A stretch of DNA of 9,809 bases, taken from assembly GCA_003513855.1 (NCBI GenBank), contig DOTC01000079.1, positions 425-10,233 on the forward strand. Reading direction: 5' to 3'. The position numbers and the translations under genes were made by a program. The notes beneath the pieces were generated by a model that made no database searches, had not been told where the DNA came from, and was given only the letters and a program-made list of their open reading frames with translations. This document shows, piece after piece, positions 1 to 5,767 of the stretch. How positions within the stretch are numbered: the first letter of the stretch is position 1; each line of letters opens with the position of its first letter. The stretch is from Deltaproteobacteria bacterium. Its GTDB lineage: Bacteria > Desulfobacterota > Deferrimicrobia > Deferrimicrobiales > Deferrimicrobiaceae.

Positions 1-497
1 CCTCGCGGGGGCTCATCGGCTTCCGGTCGGAGTTCCTGACGGAAACGCGCGGCACCGGCCTGCTCAACCACCTGTTCGACGGGTACGAGCCCTGGCAGGG
101 CGCCATCCGGGACCGGGTCGCGGGAGCGCTGGTGGCCGACCGGGAGGGGCGCACGACCGCATACGCCCTCTACCATCTCCAGCCGCGGGGAACCCTCTTC
201 CTCGGGGAGGGGGAGCGGGTGTACGGGGGGATGATCATCGGGGAGAACTCCCGCCCGGTCGACATGGACGTCAACGTGACCAAGGAGAAGAAACTCACGA
301 ACATCCGCGCGGCGGGGGCCGACGAGGCGCTTCGGCTTATCCCGCCGAGGATCCTGTCGCTGGAGAAGGCGATCGAGTTCATCAACGGGGACGAGCTGGT
401 CGAGGTGACGCCGGTGGCGGTCCGTCTCCGCAAGAAGGTGCTGGCGGCGGGGCAGCGTCCGAGGAAAAGGGAGCAGCAGGCCGGGGCGCGGGAGTGA
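1..497 (+). CDS. typA: TypA/BipA ribosome-associated GTPase, C-terminal fragment (5' end outside window)
   Basis: This is the last ~164 residues of TypA/BipA, a translational GTPase of the EF-G superfamily that binds the ribosome under stress and in ribosome assembly. The frame is open from the first complete codon at position 3, so the gene starts before the window. The fragment opens with the family's near-invariant [19 protein letters not shown] stretch, followed by a conserved [10 protein letters not shown] segment and the BipA-specific C-terminal domain with [11 protein letters not shown], the [16 protein letters not shown] block and the [20 protein letters not shown] block, in the usual order. 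A basic tail with KKVL and PRKREQQ follows, before TGA at 495-497. The GTPase domain is not visible. The gene is an ordinary housekeeping neighbour and shows no functional tie to the redox genes downstream. Confidence 0.96.
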   Translation, partial: SRGLIGFRSEFLTETRGTGLLNHLFDGYEPWQGAIRDRVAGALVADREGRTTAYALYHLQPRGTLFLGEGERVYGGMIIGENSRPVDMDVNVTKEKKLTNIRAAGADEALRLIPPRILSLEKAIEFINGDELVEVTPVAVRLRKKVLAAGQRPRKREQQAGARE

Positions 498-549
498 GCC
501 CCGCCCGGGAGGGGGGCGAAAAGCGCTGGAATCCCGCAGGTCGGGAATG

Positions 550-555
550 CATAAT
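550..555 (+). promoter_or_regulatory. Possible -10 element ahead of the ferritin-like gene
   Basis: CATAAT matches the sigma-70 -10 consensus at 5 of 6 positions and lies in a short AT-rich patch (about 549-566), which stands out in this GC-rich region and sits about 40 bases before the start codon at 594. The best -35 partner at 17-base spacing (TGGAAT, 527-532) matches only 3 of 6. The call rests on composition and one hexamer, so it is weak. Confidence 0.3.
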
Positions 556-580
556 AGTACGCTAAACCAGTTTCCATGAC

Positions 581-590
581 GAGGGGAGGG
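581..590 (+). promoter_or_regulatory. Ribosome binding site that selects the ATG at 594
   Basis: GAGGGGAGGG is a strong purine-rich Shine-Dalgarno stretch 4-7 bases before the ATG at 594. An in-frame ATG at 576 lies upstream of it and has no such site before it, so 594 is the better start. Confidence 0.7.
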
Positions 591-593
591 CAT

Positions 594-1109
594 ATGCGGA
601 AACCCGGTCTGGCAGGGGGAAAGAAGAGCCCCGCGAGCGCCCTGGAGAGGGCGTTGCGGTTCGAGAGGGAAGGGATGCGCTTTTTCACCGCGGCTGCCGC
701 CAAAAGCATGGATCCCTTCGCCAGGCAGGTCTTTTCCCTGCTGGCGAAGATGGAGACGAAACATATGGAGGATATCAAGGCGATCGCCCGAAAGCTCGAG
801 GAGGAGGGGAAATTTCCCAAGGTGGCGAGCGCGCCGCACGACGCGAGGATGCGCCTGTTCCGGCGTGAGCACACCCGGATCCGGAAGGAGAAGGTCATCT
901 CCGGGGAGGCGGCGGACGGGATGCGCAAGGCCCTCGCCTTCGAGGCGATGGGGCGGGAGATGTACGCCCGGATGTCGAAGAATGCGACCAATCCCCAGGA
1001 AAAGAGGTTCTTCAAGCTCCTCGCGGGAGAGGAGGATACCCACTTCGGCATCATCTACGAATATCTCGATTTTCTGGAGAGCCAGGGGCTCCGGATGCAG
1101 GACGGGTAA
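594..1109 (+). CDS. Ferritin-like / rubrerythrin-type diiron protein
   Basis: A 171-residue soluble, mostly helical protein with the four-helix ferritin-like pattern. Helix 1 carries the FEREGMRFF segment (E24/E26), helix 2 carries ExxH at E54-H57 (METKHMEDI), helix 3 carries EAMGREMY (E117, E122), and helix 4 carries a second ExxH at E147-H150 (EEDTHFGIIYEYL). Two ExxH motifs plus extra glutamates are the diiron ligand set of rubrerythrin-type proteins, which reduce peroxide or handle iron. There is no C-terminal rubredoxin domain (no CxxC at all), so it is the short 'YciF/rubrerythrin-like' form and would need a separate electron donor if it is a peroxidase. I chose ATG 594 over ATG 576 because the strong Shine-Dalgarno site lies between them. 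It stands alone between typA and the cytochrome operon. The family is clear; the substrate is inferred. Confidence 0.85.
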   Translation: MRKPGLAGGKKSPASALERALRFEREGMRFFTAAAAKSMDPFARQVFSLLAKMETKHMEDIKAIARKLEEEGKFPKVASAPHDARMRLFRREHTRIRKEKVISGEAADGMRKALAFEAMGREMYARMSKNATNPQEKRFFKLLAGEEDTHFGIIYEYLDFLESQGLRMQDG

Positions 1110-1129
1110 GGGGGACGGCCGGCATCGAA

Positions 1130-1146
1130 GGGATCCCGCGGATCCC
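1130..1146. other. Perfect inverted repeat downstream of the ferritin-like gene
   Basis: GGGATCC, a CGC loop and GGATCCC form a perfect 7-bp stem with a 3-base loop, 20 bases after the TAA of the ferritin-like gene. No T-tract follows, so it is not a classical intrinsic terminator; it could protect the 3' end of the mRNA or act with Rho. The rest of the gap (to 1272) holds a GGCC-rich purine stretch and the possible promoter below, and no gene. Confidence 0.35.
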
Positions 1147-1210
1147 CCGGGCGTGAAAGGCCGGAGGCCGGGGAAGGGGAAAAATGATGGAGGTGGGCGC
1201 AACCCCGGTG

Positions 1211-1216
1211 TATATT
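1211..1216 (+). promoter_or_regulatory. Possible -10 element of the cytochrome/FeS/NrfD operon
   Basis: TATATT matches the sigma-70 -10 consensus at 5 of 6 positions, about 57 bases before the ATG at 1273 and inside the only AT-rich patch of this gap. The hexamer 17 bases upstream (TGGAGG, 1188-1193) is a poor -35 match, so the promoter could depend on an activator or could be spurious. Confidence 0.3.
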
Positions 1217-1272
1217 AGGAACGGTTTGCGTTTCCTGCCGGCCATATTCCCTCCAGGCGAGTGAGGCGTAAA

Positions 1273-1818
1273 ATGAAAAACCGTACGATGTATATCCTTG
1301 TTGCGTTTGCCATGGCGACAGTCACGATCTTTGTCGCGGTTGCGGGACACGCCGGCCGCAGGGAGTTCTGGCTGACGCCGCCGAAATCGGAGACCGAGGA
1401 CTACATGGTTCCGCCTCCTCCGTTCACGGAGGGGATCTTTCCCTGTTCCGAATGCCACTCCGAATTGACTCCGAACCCGAAACGCCGGGTCCTCGAGGAT
1501 GAGCACACGGACATTGAACTGAAGAACCACGCAGAAAACGAGCGATGGTGCCTGGACTGTCATGATCTGAAGAACCGCGACAAACTGAGGCTGGTGTCCG
1601 GGGAGCAGATCGACTTCAACCACAGCTACCGGTTGTGCGGCCAGTGCCACGGGGACAAATACCGGGACTGGAAGATGGGCATCCACGGGAAGCGCACGGG
1701 ATTGTGGAACGGGAGGAAGGAATATCTGCTGTGCGCTCATTGCCATAATCCGCACAACCCCCGGTTCAAACCGATCCAGCCGAAGCCGCCTCCCGAGCGG
1801 CCCGAAAACATTCAGTAA
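1273..1818 (+). CDS. Four-haem periplasmic/membrane-anchored cytochrome c, first subunit of an NrfD-type complex
   Basis: A 181-residue c-type cytochrome. Four CxxCH haem sites are visible: CSECH (58-62), CLDCH (93-97), CGQCH (122-126) and CAHCH (154-158). Additional histidines at 78, 86, 117, 138 and 161 are enough for bis-His ligation of all four haems. The N-terminus has a hydrophobic stretch (residues 7-24) ending in AGHA, which serves as a Sec signal peptide or an uncleaved anchor. Proline-rich segments (PPPP at 47-50; PKPPPERP near the end) flank the haem core. The start is ATG 1273, with GAGG six bases upstream; a GTG at 1261 in the same frame has no good ribosome site. A Tat-exported FeS gene follows after 39 bases and an NrfD gene after that. 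The order four-haem cytochrome, FeS, NrfD recalls the Geobacter Cbc4-type complex (cbcSTU), recalled rather than compared here. Its likely role is to exchange electrons with periplasmic cytochromes. Confidence 0.9.
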   Translation: MKNRTMYILVAFAMATVTIFVAVAGHAGRREFWLTPPKSETEDYMVPPPPFTEGIFPCSECHSELTPNPKRRVLEDEHTDIELKNHAENERWCLDCHDLKNRDKLRLVSGEQIDFNHSYRLCGQCHGDKYRDWKMGIHGKRTGLWNGRKEYLLCAHCHNPHNPRFKPIQPKPPPERPENIQ

Positions 1819-1857
1819 GGTCTTGTTTTCGCATCGATCCTACGAGGAGAGAGTGCC

Positions 1858-2784
1858 ATGTCGGAGAAGGAAACGCGTAAGAGTCGCATCTTCCGTCTCT
1901 CGCGTCGGAAAACATTGAAGGGACTGGCAGCGGGGCTGGGCGCGATCGCTCTTCCGAAGAAGAATGCCTCCGCTGCGGTTTGGGAATCGTTTTTTCAAAA
2001 GAACTTCCGGGAATTGAGCAGGTCCGAGATGATGGACGTCGTCTCGCGGCTCGAGAAGGAATACAGCACCCGCTACGGCAAGTCGGTGAAGGTCAAGACG
2101 ACCCCCTCCCTGGAGGGTGTGCTGTACGGGTACGGCCTCGACCTGTCCCGTTGCATCGGATGCCGCAGGTGCGTGTACGGGTGCGTGTCCGAAAACAACC
2201 AGTCCCGCGACCCCCAGATCCATTGGATCCGGGTTCTCCGGCTGTCCAAGGAAAGGGGTGTCGACCTGGAGCATGCCGAACAGTACTACAACCCGGCGAA
2301 CGTCCCCGAGGAAGGGCATTTCTACATGCCCGTCCAGTGCCAGCAGTGTGAAAATGCGCCGTGCACCAAGGTGTGTCCGGTCCAGGCGACCTGGAAGGAG
2401 AACGACGGCATCGTGGTGGTGGATTACAACTGGTGCATCGGTTGCCGGTACTGCATGGCGGCATGTCCTTACGGGGCGAGGCATTTCAACTGGAAGAAAC
2501 CCGGCTTGCAGGCCGCGGATGTGAACCCCGACACGCATTACCTGGGGAACCGGCCGAGGCCCGTCGGGGTGGTCGAGAAGTGCATCTTCTGCATGCAGCG
2601 CACCCGGGAAGTGGAGGGCAAGTATCCGGCGTGCGTCGAGGTCTGCCCCGTCGGGGCCCGCAAGTTCGGGAACCTGCTTGACCCGGAAAGCGAGATCCGC
2701 TTCGTGATCGAGAACAAGCGGGTGTTCATCCTCAAGGAGGAGTTAAATACCCAGCCGAAGTTCTACTACTTCTACTCCGTGTGA
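1858..2784 (+). CDS. Tat-exported 4x[4Fe-4S] electron-transfer subunit (HybA/DmsB-like)
   Basis: A 308-residue iron-sulphur protein. Residues 15-21 (SRRKTLK) are a twin-arginine motif followed by a hydrophobic segment (22-32) and a plausible cleavage site after NASA, so it is folded in the cytoplasm and exported. Sixteen cysteines sit in four ferredoxin-type groups: C99/102/105/109, C161/164/169/173, C193/196/199/203 and C242/245/259/263, the pattern of four [4Fe-4S] clusters in the DmsB/PsrB/HybA family. Residues 44-85 between signal and first cluster are an extra N-terminal helical segment. The start at ATG 1858 has GAGGAGA eight bases upstream. It lies 39 bases after the cytochrome gene and 19 before the NrfD gene, so it should relay electrons between the NrfD quinone site and the haems. 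Carrying its own Tat signal fits a complex with no molybdopterin partner to be co-exported with. Confidence 0.93.
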   Translation: MSEKETRKSRIFRLSRRKTLKGLAAGLGAIALPKKNASAAVWESFFQKNFRELSRSEMMDVVSRLEKEYSTRYGKSVKVKTTPSLEGVLYGYGLDLSRCIGCRRCVYGCVSENNQSRDPQIHWIRVLRLSKERGVDLEHAEQYYNPANVPEEGHFYMPVQCQQCENAPCTKVCPVQATWKENDGIVVVDYNWCIGCRYCMAACPYGARHFNWKKPGLQAADVNPDTHYLGNRPRPVGVVEKCIFCMQRTREVEGKYPACVEVCPVGARKFGNLLDPESEIRFVIENKRVFILKEELNTQPKFYYFYSV

Positions 2785-2803
2785 AACGCGGGGGAGGCAA
2801 CCG

Positions 2804-4099
2804 ATGAAGAAAGTCTGGGCATTCATCAAGGGGTGTTTCGTCCTCCTGAGGCAGGGGAGCAAGCTCTACTACTCCTGGCTCTCTTTTCTCCTGGCCCTGA
2901 TCGTGATCGGGGTTCTCGCGTACTCCAACCAGATGTACAAAGGGCTGATCACCACCGCCATGCGGGACCAGGTGTCCTGGGGGTTCTACATCTCCAATTT
3001 CACGTTCATGGTCGGGGTGGCGGCGGCGGCCGTTCTGCTCGTCATTCCGGCGTACGTCTACCAGTGGAAGCCGATCAAGGAGATTGCGATCCTCGGCGAG
3101 CTCGTCGCCGTCTCAGCGATGGTGATGTGCCTGCTGTTCGTCACGGTCGATCTCGGCCGGCCGGACCGGTTCTGGCACCTGATCCCGAAGATCGGGATCC
3201 TGAACTTCCCCCAGTCCCTTCTGGCATGGGACGTTGTCGTCCTGAACTTGTATCTTGTCCTGAACTTTTCCATCGCGGGGTACATGCTGTACAGCTATTA
3301 CTACAAGCGCCAGCCGAACATGAAGTACGTCACGCCCCTTCTGCTCTTCTCCATTCCGGCGGCGATCTCGATCCACACGGTGACCGCCTTCCTTTACAAC
3401 GGCCTGGCGGCTCGCCCCTTCTGGAACGCGTCGATCCTCGCTCCGCGGTTTCTCGCCTCGGCGTTCTGCTCCGGGCCGGCCGGCATGATCCTCATGTTCC
3501 AGGTCATCCGGAAGTGGACGAAGTTCAAGATCACGGACCAGGCGATCTTCAAGATCGCGGAGCTCATCGCCTACGCGATGTTCCTCAACCTGTTCCTGCT
3601 CGGCGCCGAGGTGTTCAAGGAGTACTACTCCGATACCGCCCACCTGGCGCCGATGAAGTACCTCTACCAGGGTCTCGAAGGGCACTCGGACCTCGTTTCC
3701 TACATCTGGACCGCGACCCTGTTCAACATCACGGCCTTCCTCCTCTTTCTGATCCCGCAGACGCGGGAGAACCAGGTCACTCTCAACATCGGCTGCATCC
3801 TCATCTTCGTCGGCGTGTACATCGAAAAGGGGATGGGACTCGTGATCCCGGGATTCGTCCCGGACGTCCTCGGGGATTTTTACGAATATTCCCCGACCGG
3901 GGTCGAGATCCTGGTCACCCTGGGGATCTGGGCGACCGGGCTATTGATCTTCACGATGCTCCTCCGGATTGCGGTCCCGATCATGAACGGCGATTTCCAC
4001 GTGAGCGAAGACGGGATCCACCCGCACATCGGCGACGATCTGTTCCTCGTCCGCCGGGTGGAAGATGTCGAGGAGGAGGGGGACCTGCTTACGCAATGA
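2804..4099 (+). CDS. NrfD/HybB-type polytopic quinone-interacting membrane subunit
   Basis: A 431-residue integral membrane protein with about ten hydrophobic segments (near 23-40, 63-86, 95-115, 138-162, 175-199, 212-235, 251-270, 299-318, 327-349 and 366-393), longer than eight-helix PsrC and like HybB/ActC-type members. Family signatures are DLGRPDR (116-122), a histidine in SIHTVTAF (191), an in-membrane IEKG (E341) and the YSPTGVEILVTLG block (near 362-374). The same landmarks occur in the second NrfD gene of this window. A charged, acidic tail (about 394-431) ends the protein. The ATG at 2804 is preceded by GGGGGAGG. NrfD proteins bind menaquinol or menaquinone at the membrane and pass electrons to the FeS subunit, here the gene 19 bases upstream. 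It lacks the GISHAGT helix motif of the other NrfD, showing VGVAAAAV there instead, so the two are distant paralogues. Confidence 0.92.
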   Translation: MKKVWAFIKGCFVLLRQGSKLYYSWLSFLLALIVIGVLAYSNQMYKGLITTAMRDQVSWGFYISNFTFMVGVAAAAVLLVIPAYVYQWKPIKEIAILGELVAVSAMVMCLLFVTVDLGRPDRFWHLIPKIGILNFPQSLLAWDVVVLNLYLVLNFSIAGYMLYSYYYKRQPNMKYVTPLLLFSIPAAISIHTVTAFLYNGLAARPFWNASILAPRFLASAFCSGPAGMILMFQVIRKWTKFKITDQAIFKIAELIAYAMFLNLFLLGAEVFKEYYSDTAHLAPMKYLYQGLEGHSDLVSYIWTATLFNITAFLLFLIPQTRENQVTLNIGCILIFVGVYIEKGMGLVIPGFVPDVLGDFYEYSPTGVEILVTLGIWATGLLIFTMLLRIAVPIMNGDFHVSEDGIHPHIGDDLFLVRRVEDVEEEGDLLTQ

Positions 4100-4104
4100 G
4101 GAAA

Positions 4105-4125
4105 CCGGTCGGGGGTGCCGACCGG
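4105..4125. terminator. Hairpin between the two convergent operons, possible bidirectional terminator
   Basis: CCGGTCGG (4105-4112) and CCGACCGG (4118-4125) form a perfect 8-bp GC-rich stem with a 5-base loop, in the 42-base gap between the convergent stop codons (TGA 4097-4099 on +, TAA 4144-4142 on -). On the - strand it is followed by TTTCC; on the + strand no T-run follows. It is therefore a better candidate for ending the - strand transcript, and only a weak or Rho-assisted stop for the + strand. Confidence 0.55.
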
Positions 4126-4141
4126 CCCGCGTTGCGCCCGG

Positions 4142-5386
4142 TTATTGACCCTTGAGGAACGCGAGGACGTCCCGTAAATCCTGGCCGCTCATCTCGGGCC
4201 ACGGCACCGCCTGGGTCACCATGGCAGCCTCCATGGCGGGAATGTGGTTCCACAGGTGGGTGGCGAACAATATGGCGTTGGCCGATTTGATGTCACCGAC
4301 GATCTTCTGTTTGTCCGCGTCTGTCTTGAAATGGCAGTCGACGCATCGGTTGTCCCGGAAGATTCGTTCTCCCTTCGCGGCATCCCCCGGTTTGTCCTCG
4401 TAATTTAACGAGTAAAGGAACACGATCAGGTCGTTCATCTCCGTTTCGTGGAAGTACGGCCATGCCAGTTTCATCTTGGCAAACGTTTTCCGCATGGTAC
4501 CCGCGTGGTTCCACATCTGGGTGATCAGCGAGGTAACGTTCGCCTGGGAAACGGCTTTCCCCAGATCCGGCGCTTCCTTCCCTCCTTTTCCGAAGATGGC
4601 GTGACATTTGGAGCATCCCTTGTCCGTGAAAATTTTCCGCCCGTTTTCCGTATTTCCGACTCCCAGGAATACTTTTCGGCTCTTCTCCGTCGCCGATTCC
4701 GTCAGGGCGGCGAAGATGTCCGTCATGTCGTTGCCGGAAAAGGTAGGGATGGCGGTGCCTTTCGACTCCATCTGTCCGATCATCTCCGGCCCATGGTTCC
4801 ACATGCGCTGCAGCAGGACGACCTGGGACTGGTAGACGCCAAGAGCATCCAGCGGTACCCCGTCTTTTCTCCCTTTTCTGCCGAGGGAATGACATTGAAA
4901 GCAGGCTTTATCTCTCAGCAAAGCCTCGCCTTTCCGGGGATTCCCCGATTCGCCGAGATACGGAAGCATGTAGAGGAAGGAAACCAGTTGGTTCAGTTCG
5001 GAGGTGCTGAACTGGGGGCGGTCCAAAACCTCCTTTCTCATGTACACCGCCATGGCCGGGGCGTGGTTCCAAAGGGTGGAGAAGATATCCAGGAAACTTC
5101 CGTAAACCCTGTCGGATCCCAGCTTGGGCCCGATCTTGCGCTCCCGCTCGAAGATGGAGTGGCACTGGCTGCAATGCTTTTCCTCGAAGACTTTCCGGCC
5201 CTGTATGAGGTCGCTGTTCAGGTGGGGCTGGAAGGCCGCAGGCTCCGATTTCGCGATGGTCCGCTCGGTCGGGGGGCCGGGTTCCTGCTTGCTGCACCCG
5301 CCCCCGATCAGGAGGATTGCGGCGGCGAGAAGGAAAAGCACTCCGGATGTGCAGACGGCAGTCGCGCTTGATTTCCTCTGTCGCAT
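4142..5386 (-). CDS. Four-domain tandem-repeat cytochrome c, probable lipoprotein
   Basis: A 414-residue exported cytochrome made of four copies of one class I mono-haem domain of about 90-96 residues. Haem sites are CSQCH (72-76), CFQCH (162-166), CSKCH (258-262) and CVDCH (348-352). About 30 residues after each comes a matching WNH-x3-M motif (WNHAPAM, WNHGPEM, WNHAGTM, WNHIPAM; Met at 112, 202, 298, 385), the Met being a candidate axial ligand. Each unit ends in an acidic or polar turn plus a DL/QLVxFL-type helix. The N-terminus has a hydrophobic signal ending LLIGGGC; the Cys fits lipid attachment, although Gly at -3 makes the lipobox atypical. I chose ATG 5386 because GAGGGAG lies 9 bases before it, whereas the ATG at 5395 abuts that site. 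As last gene of the Mo/FeS/NrfD operon it probably carries electrons between the complex and soluble cytochromes. Confidence 0.9.
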   Translation of the reverse strand: MRQRKSSATAVCTSGVLFLLAAAILLIGGGCSKQEPGPPTERTIAKSEPAAFQPHLNSDLIQGRKVFEEKHCSQCHSIFERERKIGPKLGSDRVYGSFLDIFSTLWNHAPAMAVYMRKEVLDRPQFSTSELNQLVSFLYMLPYLGESGNPRKGEALLRDKACFQCHSLGRKGRKDGVPLDALGVYQSQVVLLQRMWNHGPEMIGQMESKGTAIPTFSGNDMTDIFAALTESATEKSRKVFLGVGNTENGRKIFTDKGCSKCHAIFGKGGKEAPDLGKAVSQANVTSLITQMWNHAGTMRKTFAKMKLAWPYFHETEMNDLIVFLYSLNYEDKPGDAAKGERIFRDNRCVDCHFKTDADKQKIVGDIKSANAILFATHLWNHIPAMEAAMVTQAVPWPEMSGQDLRDVLAFLKGQ

Positions 5387-5395
5387 GGATGTCAT

Positions 5396-5402
5396 CTCCC
5401 TC
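5396..5402 (-). promoter_or_regulatory. Ribosome binding site that selects the cytochrome start at 5386
   Basis: On the - strand this reads GAGGGAG. It lies 9 bases before the ATG at 5386 but touches the in-frame ATG at 5395, which therefore cannot be used with it. The start three codons downstream is favoured. Confidence 0.6.
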
Positions 5403-5444
5403 GACGATCTCCCCGGTTCCCGGCGATCCGACCTCGGACGTTCC

Positions 5445-5687
5445 CTACGGTTCCGATTCCTCTTTCCGCCCTTTTCTCAAACCGATGAACACGTACGTCA
5501 GGATCGAAGCGAGGGTGAAAAAGACGGGAATCGCAACGATGCTGATCCCGACGGAGGCATCCGGTGCGTCGTGCAGCCTGAGGGATTCCTTCAACAGGCT
5601 GACAATCCAGACGGCGATCCCGGTGAACAACATCCAGATCAGGGAAATCGAGAGTATCTGAAGCGCTTCGATGGTTTTCTTATTCAT
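5445..5687 (-). CDS. Small two-helix membrane protein of the Mo/FeS/NrfD operon
   Basis: An 80-residue protein with two hydrophobic helices, about residues 10-32 (QILSISLIWMLFTGIAVWIV) and 47-69 (GISIVAIPVFFTLASILTYV), joined by a short polar loop (KESLRLHDAPDAS) and ending in a charged tail (RKGRKEESEP). The basic tail suggests both ends face the cytoplasm. The start ATG (5687-5685) has GGAG eight bases upstream, and the frame lies in the operon between the NrfD and cytochrome genes, 80 and 58 bases from them. I do not recognise a named family. By position and size it is probably an accessory membrane subunit that helps assemble the NrfD protein or dock the cytochrome; that is inference. It has no cysteine and one histidine (in the loop), so it is unlikely to hold a redox centre itself. 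Confidence 0.8.
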   Translation of the reverse strand: MNKKTIEALQILSISLIWMLFTGIAVWIVSLLKESLRLHDAPDASVGISIVAIPVFFTLASILTYVFIGLRKGRKEESEP

Positions 5688-5741
5688 GGGCGGATCTCCG
5701 TATCCCTTCCATTGAGTGTATAGAACCTCCCGTTCGCTGCG

Positions 5742-5758
5742 CGACACATTTTTTGTCG
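5742..5758. other. Small inverted repeat in the longest gap of the - strand operon
   Basis: CGACA and TGTCG enclose a 7-base T/A-rich loop. It lies just after the NrfD stop codon, in the 80-base gap (5688-5767) before the small membrane protein gene. Other junctions in this operon are 0-12 bases, or 58 before the cytochrome. The 5-bp stem is weak, so it may be an mRNA processing or stability site or chance. I see no gene in the gap. Confidence 0.25.
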
Positions 5759-5767
5759 GATTCCTCC

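Noticed and set aside
170..1054. A 294-codon open frame on the - strand
   Set aside because: It runs antisense to typA and the ferritin-like gene, both well supported; no recognisable domain and no ribosome site in context.
1130..1146. The GGGATCC hairpin as an intrinsic terminator
   Set aside because: No run of T follows on either strand, so I list it only as an inverted repeat.
1218..1229. A sigma-54-type promoter (GG...GC) ahead of the cytochrome operon
   Set aside because: The GG and GC are 8 bases apart instead of 10, and the surrounding bases do not fit the consensus.
2833..4155. A 440-codon + strand frame overlapping the first NrfD gene
   Set aside because: Its translation is Arg/Pro/His-rich, without membrane segments; the overlapping frame gives an unmistakable NrfD protein.
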